DNA of 64,000 nucleotides. It comes from Streptomyces lincolnensis. Lineage in GTDB: Bacteria; Actinomycetota; Actinomycetes; Streptomycetales; Streptomycetaceae. A model generated the notes under the pieces. That model saw nothing but the letters and a program-made list of their open reading frames with translations, made no database searches and had not been told where the DNA came from. The translations under genes were made by a program, and so were the position numbers. The DNA lies in NCBI RefSeq assembly GCF_001685355.1, contig NZ_CP016438.1:372001-436000 (forward strand), in the 5' to 3' direction. Position 1 is the first letter of the stretch, and each line of letters starts with the position of its first letter. This document shows, piece by piece, positions 8,494 to 18,782 of this stretch.

Positions 8494-9420
8494 ATGTTCA
8501 CCATGCTGCGCCGCCGCGCGGTCTCCAGTGTCGTTCCCCTGCTGGTCGTGGTCCTCGGGGTGTTCTTCCTGGCCCGCCTCACCGGGGATCCCGCCAATCT
8601 CTACCTCCCGCTCAGCGCGACACCCGAGATGCGGGCCGACTTCGCCGCCCGCAACGGTTTCGACCAGCCGCTGGTCACCCAGTTCGGTGACTATCTGGCG
8701 CAGGTCGCCCGCCTCGACTTCGGAGAGTCGCTGCGTACCGCCCAGCCGGCCGCCGAGGCGGTGCTACGCGCCTTTCCCGCGACCCTCCAGCTGGCGGGCT
8801 GGACGATGCTGCTCGCCCTCGTGGGCGCCGTGGTGATCGGCAGTGTGGCGGCCTACCGCCCCAACTCTGCGACCGACCGGATCGCGAGCTTCCTGTCCTC
8901 GACGGCCGCCAGCGTGCCCGACTTCTGGCTCGCGATCATGGGGGTGCTCGTCTTCGCGGTGACGCTGGGCTGGCTACCCACCTCCGGCACGAACGGCGGC
9001 GCGGCCTGGATCCTGCCCGTGGCCACGCTGCTCGTACGCCCGTTCGGTGTGCTCGTCCAGGTGGTGCGCGGGGCCATGGTCTCGGCGCTGTCCGCCCCCT
9101 ACGTGAAGGTGGCACGCGGCAAGGGCGCCTCGGAGGCGCGGGTGGTCTTCGGGCACGCCCTGCGCAACGCCGCCGCACCGGTGCTCACCGTGGCGGGCGA
9201 CCTCGCCGTGGGGCTCGTCAACGGCGCCGTCGTCGTGGAGACCATCTTCGGCTGGCCCGGCATCGGCAAACTCATGATCGACTCGGTGCTCCAGCGGGAC
9301 TTCGCGGTGCTCCAGGCCGCCGTGCTGGTGACCGCGCTGGCGATCTTCGCGCTCAACATCCTGGTGGACGTCTGTCACGCGCTTCTCGACCCACGTGTGC
9401 GACTGCGGGCGGCGGCATGA
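8494..9420 (+). CDS. ABC transporter permease, DppB/OppB type
   Basis: 308 residues, ATG preceded by GAGGAA. About six membrane helices; a periplasmic loop after helix 1 with FDQPLVTQFGDYLAQVARLDFGESLR, the standard DppB pattern, and a cytoplasmic EAA loop (YVKVARGKGASEARVVFGHALRNA) that docks the ATPase. It forms the translocation pore with the permease half of the next gene, whose coding frame begins within or just after this stop codon. Canonical length for the family. Second gene of the importer operon. Confidence 0.92.
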   Translation: MFTMLRRRAVSSVVPLLVVVLGVFFLARLTGDPANLYLPLSATPEMRADFAARNGFDQPLVTQFGDYLAQVARLDFGESLRTAQPAAEAVLRAFPATLQLAGWTMLLALVGAVVIGSVAAYRPNSATDRIASFLSSTAASVPDFWLAIMGVLVFAVTLGWLPTSGTNGGAAWILPVATLLVRPFGVLVQVVRGAMVSALSAPYVKVARGKGASEARVVFGHALRNAAAPVLTVAGDLAVGLVNGAVVVETIFGWPGIGKLMIDSVLQRDFAVLQAAVLVTALAIFALNILVDVCHALLDPRVRLRAAA

Positions 9421-9434
9421 GTCAAGGAGGCGAC

Positions 9435-11468
9435 ATGCTCGGGACGCAGAAGGAACGCGGGTCCGCCGCGGAGGCCGACCGGCCCGGGGCACGGCACCGG
9501 TGGCCCGCGCTGCTCCTCCAGGACCGGTTCGCCTTCGCGGCGGCACTGGTGCTGGTCGTGGTCGCGCTGTGTGCCGTACTGGGGCCAGTGCTCGTCGGGG
9601 ATCTGGCCACGCGGCAGAATCTGCGCGATCCGGGACGGGAGCCGTTCAGCCTGGAACACGGCTGGGCCTATGTGCTCGGCAGCGACTCGCTGGGGCGGCC
9701 GGTCGCGGCACGGATGATCGCGGCGGCGAGCACGACGATGTCCGTGGCCGTGCCCGCCGTGCTGTGCTCGCTCGTCGTCGGCTCCCTGTGGGGCATGTGG
9801 GCGGGTTTTCACGCCGGTTGGCGCGAAAACGTGTCCCTGCGGGTGGCCGATGTGATCCTCAGCTTCCCCTCGCTGCTGCTGGCCGTGGTCGTGCTCTACG
9901 TCTTCTCGCCGAGCGTCGCCGCCCTCGTCCTGGTGCTCGCCGTCGCCCGGATCCCCGTGTATCTGCGCACCGCGCGGGCCGAGTCCGCCGAGCTGCGCAG
10001 CCGGCTGTTCATGGACGCGGCGCGTACCTTCGGCACCGGCAGCTGGGCGTCCATCCGCCGCCATGTCGCTCCCTCGGTCCTGCCCACCCTGCTCACCGTC
10101 GCCGCCCTCGACTTCTGCTTCGTGATGCTCACCGAGTCGTCGCTGAGCTTCCTGGGGATCGGCATCCAACCGCCGGACGTGAGCTGGGGGTTGATGGTGG
10201 CGCAGGGGCGGCAGGAGCTGCGCAGCGCGTGGTGGATCGCGGTCTTCCCCGGTCTCGCCATCGTCGTCACCACAGTGTCGGCGACCGTCCTCGCGGCGTG
10301 GGCCCGGCTGTCGACCGACCCCGGCCAGCGGTGGCGGCGCGGTCTGCGCGGCGGGAGCCGGCGCGTGCGTGCGAGGACCGGCGGTGGTGCCGACGCGCCG
10401 GTTCGGGGCGCCGGGATCCAGCCGGCCGCCCCCGACCGAGCCGTCGCGCTCGACAGCACGGCCACCACCACACCGGTTTCCGAGGACGCGCGCTCCGCCG
10501 CCCTGGCCGTGGAAGGCCTGAGCGTCGACGTCCACACCCCCGCCGGCCCGGCCGCGGTCGTGCGCGGGGTGAGCTTCTCCGTGCGCTCCGGCCAGACGCT
10601 GGCCCTGCTGGGCGAGTCGGGGTGCGGCAAGAGCATGACCGCGCACGCCGTCGCCGGACTTCTCGATCCGGCCGCCAAAGTCGTGGGCGGGGAGGCGCGG
10701 TTGGGCGGCGAGGACCTGCTCGCGCTCTCGGGACGGGCCAGGCGCAGGCTCGCCGGGCCCGGTGTGGGCATCGTCTTCCAGGACGCCCTCAGCGCGCTCA
10801 ACCCGGTGCAGACGGTCGGGGCGCAGCTCGCCGAACCGTTCCGTATCCATGAGCGGATGTCCCGGCGCGCCGCGCGGGCCAAGGCGGTGGACCTGATGGA
10901 GCGGGTCGGCATCTCGGAGGCGCGCTCACGGGTGGGGGCTTATCCGCACCAGTTCTCCGGCGGGATGCGGCAGCGGCTGCTGATCGCGATGGCGGTCGCG
11001 CTGCGCCCGAGGGTGCTGCTCGCGGACGAGCCGACGACGGCGCTGGACGTCACCGTGCAGGCCCAGATCATGGACCTCCTCGACGAACTGCGCGGTGAGC
11101 AGCGGATGGCGCTGGTGCTCATCACCCACGACCTGGGACTCGTCGCCGATCACGCGGACCATGTCGCCGTGATGTACGCGGGCACGGTCGTGGAGACGGG
11201 CCCCGTGTCCGCGGTGTTCGCCAAGCCCCACCACCCGTACACCCGGGGGCTGTTGGAGTCCGTCCCGGCCGAGCAGCACAAGGGCGGGCGGCTGAACTCG
11301 ATCCCGGGCAGTCCCCCGGATCCGCTGTCCGTGCCCACCGGTTGCGCCTTCCGTACGCGCTGTCCGATGGCGCGTGAGGTGTGCGCCACGCTCCGGCCGG
11401 CGCTGGCGCCGACCGGAGCCGACCGCGCCGCCGCCTGTCACTTCGGGAAGGAGCTGGCCGATGCCTGA
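9435..11468 (+). CDS. Fused ABC permease (DppC type) and ATPase (DppD type)
   Basis: 677 residues. I chose the ATG at 9435 because AAGGAGG lies 6-7 nt before it; an ATG at 9417 overlaps the previous stop but would put that ribosome site inside the gene. Residues 1 to about 285 are a DppC permease (six helices, [15 protein letters not shown], and EAA loop [18 protein letters not shown]). A basic, Ala/Gly-rich linker follows, then an ATPase: Walker A GESGCGKS near residue 393, signature FSGGMRQR, Walker [12 protein letters not shown], and the oligopeptide C-terminal Cys-rich motif [11 protein letters not shown]. The fusion fixes a 1:1 permease-ATPase ratio, so the complex needs only one more ATPase, supplied by the next gene. 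Confidence 0.92.
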   Translation: MLGTQKERGSAAEADRPGARHRWPALLLQDRFAFAAALVLVVVALCAVLGPVLVGDLATRQNLRDPGREPFSLEHGWAYVLGSDSLGRPVAARMIAAASTTMSVAVPAVLCSLVVGSLWGMWAGFHAGWRENVSLRVADVILSFPSLLLAVVVLYVFSPSVAALVLVLAVARIPVYLRTARAESAELRSRLFMDAARTFGTGSWASIRRHVAPSVLPTLLTVAALDFCFVMLTESSLSFLGIGIQPPDVSWGLMVAQGRQELRSAWWIAVFPGLAIVVTTVSATVLAAWARLSTDPGQRWRRGLRGGSRRVRARTGGGADAPVRGAGIQPAAPDRAVALDSTATTTPVSEDARSAALAVEGLSVDVHTPAGPAAVVRGVSFSVRSGQTLALLGESGCGKSMTAHAVAGLLDPAAKVVGGEARLGGEDLLALSGRARRRLAGPGVGIVFQDALSALNPVQTVGAQLAEPFRIHERMSRRAARAKAVDLMERVGISEARSRVGAYPHQFSGGMRQRLLIAMAVALRPRVLLADEPTTALDVTVQAQIMDLLDELRGEQRMALVLITHDLGLVADHADHVAVMYAGTVVETGPVSAVFAKPHHPYTRGLLESVPAEQHKGGRLNSIPGSPPDPLSVPTGCAFRTRCPMAREVCATLRPALAPTGADRAAACHFGKELADA

Positions 11469-12486
11469 GCCCGCACCGCTGCTGGAGGCCACCGGCCTGA
11501 CCAAGAGCTTCGCGGTACCGCGCACCGCGAAGGGCAGCACCAGGCTGCGCGCGGTCGACGGGGTGGACCTGCGCCTGGGACGCGGGGAGACCCTCGGCCT
11601 GGTCGGCGAATCCGGCTGCGGGAAGTCCACGCTGGCCCGGATGCTGCTGATGCTGGAGCGTCCCGACGAGGGCACGATCCGGTTCGACGGGGTCGATCCG
11701 TTCGCGCTGTCGGGCGCGCGGCTGCTGGCCTGGCGTCGCAAGGTGCAGATGGTCTTCCAGGATCCGTTCGGCTCCCTCAACCCCCGGCTGTGCGCGGCCG
11801 ATCTGATCGGCGAGCCCTGGCTCACCCACCGCGATCTCGTGCCCGCCCGGCAACGCGCCGCGCGTGTGGGCGAGTTGCTGGAGATGGTCGGGCTGCGGGC
11901 GTCCGACGCGCGCCGCTACCCGCAGGAGTTCTCGGGAGGCCAGCGGCAGCGGATCGGGATCGCCCGCGCCCTGGCGCTGGAGCCCGAGGTCGTCGTCTGC
12001 GACGAGCCGGTCTCCGCGCTGGATCTCTCCGTGCAGGCGCAGGTGCTCAACCTGCTCGGCGACCTCCGGGACGAGCTGGGGCTGTCGTACGTGTTCATCT
12101 CGCACGACCTGTCCGTGGTGCGGCACGTGGCCGACCGCGTCGCCGTCATGTACCTGGGCAGGATCGTCGAGTCGGGCCCGGCCGAGGAGGTCTTCGAGCG
12201 GCCGTACCACCCGTACACGGCCGCGCTCCTGTCCGCGGCACCCGCCCCGGCGTCCGGCGCCGGGGCGAAGCGGGAGCGGATCGTTCTCGCCGGGGAGATC
12301 CCCTCACCGGCCGATCCGCCGTCGGGATGCCGGTTCCGGACGCGGTGCTGGCGCGCGGAGAGCATCTGTGCCGAAACCGCACCCATCCCTGAGTTTCCGC
12401 TCGCAACCGCCCCCCACACGGCCGCGTGCCACTTTCCGCTGGAGGGGACGTCGACGGCCAATGACCACTCTCCGGTGGGGAGATGA
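11461..12486 (+). CDS. ABC transporter ATPase, DppF/OppF type
   Basis: 341 residues. The ATG at 11461 overlaps the end of the fused gene by 8 nt with AAGGAG upstream, so translation is coupled. It has Walker [11 protein letters not shown]-loop FQDPFGSLNPR, signature FSGGQRQRIGIARAL, Walker B VVCDEPVSALD, the switch His in FISHDLSVV, and the C-terminal GCRFRTRCWRAE motif shared by peptide and nickel importers, in some of which a related Cys-rich segment binds an Fe-S cluster. It hydrolyses ATP to drive import. Last gene of the operon; a small GC-rich hairpin sits within 12507-12522. Confidence 0.93.
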   Translation: MPEPAPLLEATGLTKSFAVPRTAKGSTRLRAVDGVDLRLGRGETLGLVGESGCGKSTLARMLLMLERPDEGTIRFDGVDPFALSGARLLAWRRKVQMVFQDPFGSLNPRLCAADLIGEPWLTHRDLVPARQRAARVGELLEMVGLRASDARRYPQEFSGGQRQRIGIARALALEPEVVVCDEPVSALDLSVQAQVLNLLGDLRDELGLSYVFISHDLSVVRHVADRVAVMYLGRIVESGPAEEVFERPYHPYTAALLSAAPAPASGAGAKRERIVLAGEIPSPADPPSGCRFRTRCWRAESICAETAPIPEFPLATAPHTAACHFPLEGTSTANDHSPVGR

Positions 12487-12539
12487 GGAACGAGTGAGGT
12501 CATAACGCCTCCTCGGCGGAGGAGTTCCTGCTGGAAGTC

Positions 12540-12567
12540 TTGACGCCCGACTTCGCGACTGGATACT
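12540..12567 (+). promoter_or_regulatory. Candidate promoter for the secreted zincin
   Basis: TTGACG (12540-12545) and GATACT (12562-12567) with a 16-bp spacer; it predicts a leader of roughly 150 nt before the ATG at 12728. The remainder of 12487-12727 shows no gene. Confidence 0.45.
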
Positions 12568-12727
12568 TGCCGACACCGGCTTCAGGAACGCTCGCGGATG
12601 ACATGGCCATGCTCGTCCCATGCATGGTCACACTTGTTCGGGATTTCGAACACTGTGCGAACCTTCGGCCGGTGCCTCTTGCTCGTCAACCCCACGTTCG
12701 ACGACCCACCCGCACAGGAGGACCCCC

Positions 12728-13327
12728 ATGCGTCACCAAGCGATCGTGGCCGCGCTGGCCGCCACCCTGCTCGCCGGACCCGGCATCGCCCAGGCCGCTC
12801 CCCAGCCCACCCCGGCGGCCACGCAGCAGACGCGGGCTGCGGCGGCCACCATCACCTGGAGCCTGCAACGGGCGGCGAACCCCACCGCCGACCAGCAGTC
12901 GGCGTACAACCAGATCACGTCGGCCATGAACGCCGCCGTCGCCCGGTACAACAACCTCAGCGACCTGGGCAAGAACATCACCGTCCAGTACGTCCCGGGC
13001 GTGCCCACCGCCGACGGCAACATCAACGGCACGATCCGCTTCGGCAGCAACCGCAGCTACATGAACGAGCGGACGGCCCTGCACGAGATCGCCCACACCA
13101 TCGGCGTGGGCACCAGCTCGGGCTGGTCGCGACTCGGCTCCAGCGGCACCTGGACCGGCGGACAGGCCACGGCGCTGGTCCGGCAGTTCGACGGTTCGAG
13201 CGCCAAGATCTCCACCGGCGGCGGGCACTTCTGGCCCTACGGTCTGAACTACGACAACGAGTTCTCGAACACCAACGCCGACCGTCACGTCCGGATCGTC
13301 GCCGCCATGGTGGGTGACGGTCTGTAG
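12728..13327 (+). CDS. Secreted zincin-like putative metalloprotease
   Basis: 199 residues. ATG chosen for the GGAGG site 7-9 nt upstream and the clear signal peptide (MRHQAIVAALAATLLAGPG, cleavage after AQA near residue 23). A propeptide-like Ala/Thr stretch is followed by a compact domain with HEIAHTIGVG: His119, Glu120 and His123 form an HExxH zinc motif followed by the glycine of the HExxHxxG turn. The usual third ligand of snapalysin-type enzymes (Asp or His after the Gly) is replaced by Ser/Gly; GGGHFWPYGLNYDNE may supply a later His. The protein is therefore zincin-like, but proteolysis is inferred. It stands alone and ends in a strong terminator. Confidence 0.65.
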   Translation: MRHQAIVAALAATLLAGPGIAQAAPQPTPAATQQTRAAAATITWSLQRAANPTADQQSAYNQITSAMNAAVARYNNLSDLGKNITVQYVPGVPTADGNINGTIRFGSNRSYMNERTALHEIAHTIGVGTSSGWSRLGSSGTWTGGQATALVRQFDGSSAKISTGGGHFWPYGLNYDNEFSNTNADRHVRIVAAMVGDGL

Positions 13328-13336
13328 GTCGCCCTC

Positions 13337-13372
13337 GGACGCCTGGGAGCGGTCGGCCGCTCCCAGGCGTCC
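13337..13372. terminator. Perfect 16-bp stem, 4-nt loop terminator
   Basis: GGACGCCTGGGAGCGG (13337-13352) and its exact complement (13357-13372) flank a TCGG loop. It lies between the convergent zincin and UvrA-like genes and can serve both. Confidence 0.85.
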
Positions 13373-13381
13373 GTGCGTCGC

Positions 13382-15775
<2,394 letters not shown>

Positions 15776-15838
15776 CGTGTCTCCATCGGGGTTGGGCGGA
15801 GCCGCACGCTCGGGCTCCGTCGGCGACGCGTGGCTCGA

Positions 15839-15854
15839 TCCAACCATTGTTCGA
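15839..15854 (-). promoter_or_regulatory. LexA (SOS) box candidate upstream of the UvrA-like gene
   Basis: Minus strand reads TCGAAC-AATG-GTTGGA, 11 of 12 defined positions of the actinobacterial/Gram-positive SOS consensus TCGAAC-N4-GTTCGA. Located 64 nt before the ATG. Confidence 0.55.
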
Positions 15855-15885
15855 GCGGTATGTCCGATTCCGGTCGTGCGGGCGG

Positions 15886-16293
15886 TCAGCCCAGCTCCTG
15901 GACGCGGATGAGATTGCCCGCGGGATCGCGTACGGCGCAGTCGCGCACGCCCCACGGCTGCTTCGTCGGTTCCTGGACGACCTCGGCGCCGGCCTGGAGC
16001 CGTTCGAAGGTGCCGTCGAGGTCGGGGGTGGCCAGGATCAGGCTCGCGAAGGTGCCCTTGGCCATCATCTCGGCGATGGTGCGGCGCTCCGCGTCGGTGA
16101 CGCTCGGGTCGGTGCCCGGTGGTTCGAGGACGACGGACGTGCCGGGCTGGCCTGTGGGCCCGACCGTGATCCGGCGCCTGCGGTCGTGCGCGACGTCGCC
16201 GCGGACCTCGAAGCCCAGCAGGTCCCGGTAGAAGGCGAGGGAGGCGTCGGGGTCGTCGTGCGGGAGGAAGCTCGCGTGCAGGGTGATGTCCAT
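15886..16293 (-). CDS. VOC (glyoxalase/bleomycin-resistance fold) family protein
   Basis: 135 residues. ATG at 16293 is chosen because a TAGCGT -10 box (16301-16306, minus strand) puts the transcription start on it, giving a leaderless mRNA; a GTG at 16302 is possible. The fold is recognisable from LPHDDPDASLAFYRDLLGFEVR at the N terminus, TSVVLEPPG, LILATPDLDGTFERLQAG and the closing AVRDPAGNLIRVQEL. VOC proteins bind a metal or small molecule in a paired beta-alpha-beta-beta-beta barrel and act as isomerases, dioxygenases or drug-binding resistance proteins. No specific substrate can be given. It lies upstream of the UvrA-like gene on the same strand but 110 nt away with its own promoter. 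Confidence 0.85.
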   Translation of the reverse strand: MDITLHASFLPHDDPDASLAFYRDLLGFEVRGDVAHDRRRRITVGPTGQPGTSVVLEPPGTDPSVTDAERRTIAEMMAKGTFASLILATPDLDGTFERLQAGAEVVQEPTKQPWGVRDCAVRDPAGNLIRVQELG

Positions 16294-16396
16294 GCCCGCC
16301 ACGCTAGGCGCGGCCCGGGGACGGGTGCTTCTCGAATCCTGATCGATGCGACGGCCGGTCCCCCACCGGACCGGTTCCCCGGCCGGCCGCGGGATC

Positions 16397-16438
16397 TCAG
16401 GTGGCCGTGTACCCGAGTCAGGTGGCCGTGTACCCGAG
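16397..16438. repeat. Perfect 21-bp tandem duplication covering a gene's last seven codons including the stop
   Basis: The 21-bp unit at 16397-16417 is repeated exactly at 16418-16438. The copy at 16418-16438 encodes the last six residues (LGYTAT) and the stop of the minus-strand flavoprotein; the other copy lies just past the stop in the same frame, so it would re-encode the same tail and a second stop. Confidence 0.9.
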
Positions 16439-17524
16439 CTGGCGCCTCATGTACGGGGTCATGAGGGTCTTCGACTTGGCCAGCACGGCGGTGCGGCTGC
16501 CCAGGACGGCGTTCTCCCCTCCCGGCACGGGCAGCAGGGTGATGCCGTCGGCCGGGCCGAAGGGGACGATGAGCGGGGTGCGGTGGACCGGCCGGTACAG
16601 GCGGGGTTCCTTGCGGTGCCTGCCCGGGCTCTGGAGGTAGGAGCGGATGTTGAAGGCGGCGAGGTCGGCCTGGGCGAGCGCGGCAGGGGTGATCTTGAGT
16701 TCGGTGGCGTCGTTGACGTCGCCGACGGCGAAGACGTTCGGGAATCCCTCGACCCTGAGCATCCGGTCGACCTTGACGTGTCCGGCCGGGTTGAGCCAGT
16801 CGCGGTGGCCGCCCAGCCGCAGCCAGAGCGTGTTGGGCGTGGTGCCGGTGGCCCAGAAGGAGAGGTCCGCGGCGGTGACGTTGCCGCGCGCGTCGCGGTA
16901 GGTGCCGAAGTCGTTGCCGGGGGACATGAACGAGTCGAGCCGTACCTCGACGTCGTGGGCCTCCAGCCAGGCCAGTGCCTTGCGGCCGGCTCGTGCGCTG
17001 CCCGTGGAGTGCAGCAGCGCGGGCCCGGAGTGGGCGAGGGTGACCCGGGCGTCCGGCCGGGCCAGGCGTATCTCGGCACTGAGCTCCACCCCGGAGGGCC
17101 CGCCGCCGACGACGAGGACGTGCTCGGCGCCGGCGACGGCGCTCTGGTGGCCGGCGAAGGACTTCACCGCCTCCTCGGTGGTGGTGCCGGTGAAGCGGGC
17201 GGGTTCGGGGTAGTCAGCGCCGGTGGCGATCACCGCCACGTCGTACGGCAGCCGCTCCCCCGTCGCGAGGACCACCTGCCGCTCGGCGGTGTCGATGCTC
17301 ACCGCCTTGCCCCTGACCACGCGTCCGCCGCGCAGCAGCCGGTCGTAGGGGATGAAGGGCGTGACCGACCATTCGGGGCGCACTCCGGCGCGCAGGGCGG
17401 CGATGCGGTGGAAGAAGACGTCCTTGCGGTCCACGAGCGTCACCCGGGCCGTCGCGTCCAGTCGTTTCGCCACGCGGACACCCGCGTAGCCACCGCCGAT
17501 CACTACTACGTCGCCGTCGTGCAC
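16418..17524 (-). CDS. NAD(P)/FAD-dependent oxidoreductase (NDH-2/AIF-like)
   Basis: 368 residues from a GTG at 17524 with AGGAGA upstream. Two dinucleotide-binding folds: VVVIGGGYAGVRVAKRL at the N terminus for FAD, and VLVVGGGPSGVELSAEI near residue 140 for NAD(P)H. FAVGDVND near residue 280 is the second FAD-contact motif. This is the two-dinucleotide pyridine nucleotide-disulfide fold without the redox CxxxxC, as in type II NADH dehydrogenases and FSP1/AIF-type quinone reductases, which act at the inner face of the membrane. No transmembrane helix is evident. Monocistronic, divergent from the orphan binding protein. The 3' end carries a tandem 21-bp duplication; 16353-16388 could form a GC-rich terminator hairpin. 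Confidence 0.88.
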   Translation of the reverse strand: MHDGDVVVIGGGYAGVRVAKRLDATARVTLVDRKDVFFHRIAALRAGVRPEWSVTPFIPYDRLLRGGRVVRGKAVSIDTAERQVVLATGERLPYDVAVIATGADYPEPARFTGTTTEEAVKSFAGHQSAVAGAEHVLVVGGGPSGVELSAEIRLARPDARVTLAHSGPALLHSTGSARAGRKALAWLEAHDVEVRLDSFMSPGNDFGTYRDARGNVTAADLSFWATGTTPNTLWLRLGGHRDWLNPAGHVKVDRMLRVEGFPNVFAVGDVNDATELKITPAALAQADLAAFNIRSYLQSPGRHRKEPRLYRPVHRTPLIVPFGPADGITLLPVPGGENAVLGSRTAVLAKSKTLMTPYMRRQLGYTAT

Positions 17525-17655
17525 GCGCGTCTCCTGATGCCTGTGGGGGGAGTCGAGCGTAGCGCTTGAAATCTAAAGCTCCCATGAAGGCCGGTGTGCG
17601 TTCCGTGAAGCCGCGACCTCGACGCGGGCCCGCCGTACCGGCCTTGCGCGGAGTA

Positions 17656-17684
17656 CTGACAGCACGAAGGCGGGTGTGTAGATT
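17656..17684 (+). promoter_or_regulatory. Sigma-70-type promoter for the orphan binding lipoprotein
   Basis: CTGACA (17656-17661), 17-bp spacer, TAGATT (17679-17684); predicted start near 17691, about 39 nt before the ATG. Confidence 0.65.
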
Positions 17685-17729
17685 GCGGCCGTCAGGAAAC
17701 TGCACAACATCCCTCGGGTGGAGAAGCCG

Positions 17730-18707
17730 ATGCAGAGGCGCATTCTCGGGCTCGCCACAGTGCTGATCACCGCCGTCGGGGCGACCGCGTGCGGATCGTC
17801 CGACTCGGGGTCGGCCCCTTCCTCACCCTCGGGTGGCAGCGGAACCACCACCGTCAAGGTCGGCATCATTCCGATCGTCGACGTGGCGCCGCTCTATCTG
17901 GGCCAGCGCAAGGGGTTCTTCAGCAGTCGTGGCATCAAGCTGGAGATGGTGAGCGCCCAGGGCGGCGCGGCGATCATCCCCGGTGTCGTGAGCGGGCAGT
18001 TCCAGTTCGGGTTCAGCAACACCACCTCCCTGATGGTGGCCCAGACCAAGCGAATCCCGGTCAAGTCCGTGGCCAACGGCGCGGCGACCAACGGCAAGGT
18101 CGGGGGCGATGTCACCGGCCTGCTGGTCAAGAAGGACAGCTCCGTGAAGTCCGCCAAGGACCTCGCCGGGCGCCGGGTCGCGGTCAACACCCTCCAGAAC
18201 ATCGGGGACACCACGGTGCGCGAGTCGGTCCGGCTGGCCGGCGGCGACGCGTCCGACGTGAAGTTCGTCGAGGTCCCCTTCGACCAGATGCCGGCCGCCC
18301 TGGACGGCGGCCGGGTGGACGCCGCCTGGATGGGCGAGCCCGCGCAGACGATCGCCAAGGCGCAGGGAGCCCGGGTCGTGGCCTCGCCGTTCGCCGAGAC
18401 GGACCCGAAGCTCACCGTGGCGACGTACTTCACCTCGACGCGGCTCACCGAGCAGAACCCCGACCTGGTGAAGAGGTTCACCGAGGCGATGACCGAGTCG
18501 CTGCGGTACGCCACCGACCACCCGGACGAGGCACGGCAGGTCCTCACCACCTACACCAAGATCAGTGGGGACGTCCTGAAGAAGCTGATCCTGCCCGGCT
18601 GGCCCGCGCAGGTCGACATGGCCTCGCTGGAGAAACTGGCCTCGCTCAGCGAGAAGGACGGTCTCTTCGGCGACAAGAAGCCGGACCTGGACGCCCTGTT
18701 CTCGTGA
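17730..18707 (+). CDS. ABC transporter substrate-binding lipoprotein, NMT1/SsuA-like (orphan)
   Basis: 325 residues. ATG at 17730 is preferred over the GTG at 17718 because GTGGAG forms the ribosome site. A lipobox VGATAC (Cys near residue 21) and a Ser/Gly-rich tether indicate a membrane-anchored lipoprotein. The mature domain matches the NMT1/SsuA family: VGIIPIVDVAPLYLGQRKGFF, VSGQFQFGFSN, DLAGRRVAVNTLQNIGDTTVRE and DAAWMGEPAQTIAK. The family binds sulfonates, nitrate, thiamine precursors or aromatic acids. Neither a permease nor an ATPase gene is adjacent, so it must use a remote transporter or act as a sensor. It has a good promoter of its own. Confidence 0.88.
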   Translation: MQRRILGLATVLITAVGATACGSSDSGSAPSSPSGGSGTTTVKVGIIPIVDVAPLYLGQRKGFFSSRGIKLEMVSAQGGAAIIPGVVSGQFQFGFSNTTSLMVAQTKRIPVKSVANGAATNGKVGGDVTGLLVKKDSSVKSAKDLAGRRVAVNTLQNIGDTTVRESVRLAGGDASDVKFVEVPFDQMPAALDGGRVDAAWMGEPAQTIAKAQGARVVASPFAETDPKLTVATYFTSTRLTEQNPDLVKRFTEAMTESLRYATDHPDEARQVLTTYTKISGDVLKKLILPGWPAQVDMASLEKLASLSEKDGLFGDKKPDLDALFS

Positions 18708-18745
18708 GGTGCTGCGGCGTCGCGCCGTGACACCGGAGTATTCGG

Positions 18746-18775
18746 TTGTCCCTCAACGGGCGTGCTGGGCAGGAT
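18746..18775 (+). promoter_or_regulatory. Promoter giving a leaderless S9 peptidase transcript
   Basis: TTGTCC (18746-18751), 18-bp spacer, CAGGAT (18770-18775); the start site falls at about 18782-18783, on the chosen ATG. Confidence 0.5.
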
Positions 18776-18782
18776 GATCGAC

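Noticed and set aside
18708..18782. Terminator after the orphan binding protein
   Set aside because: No stem longer than 5 bp was seen in the gap.
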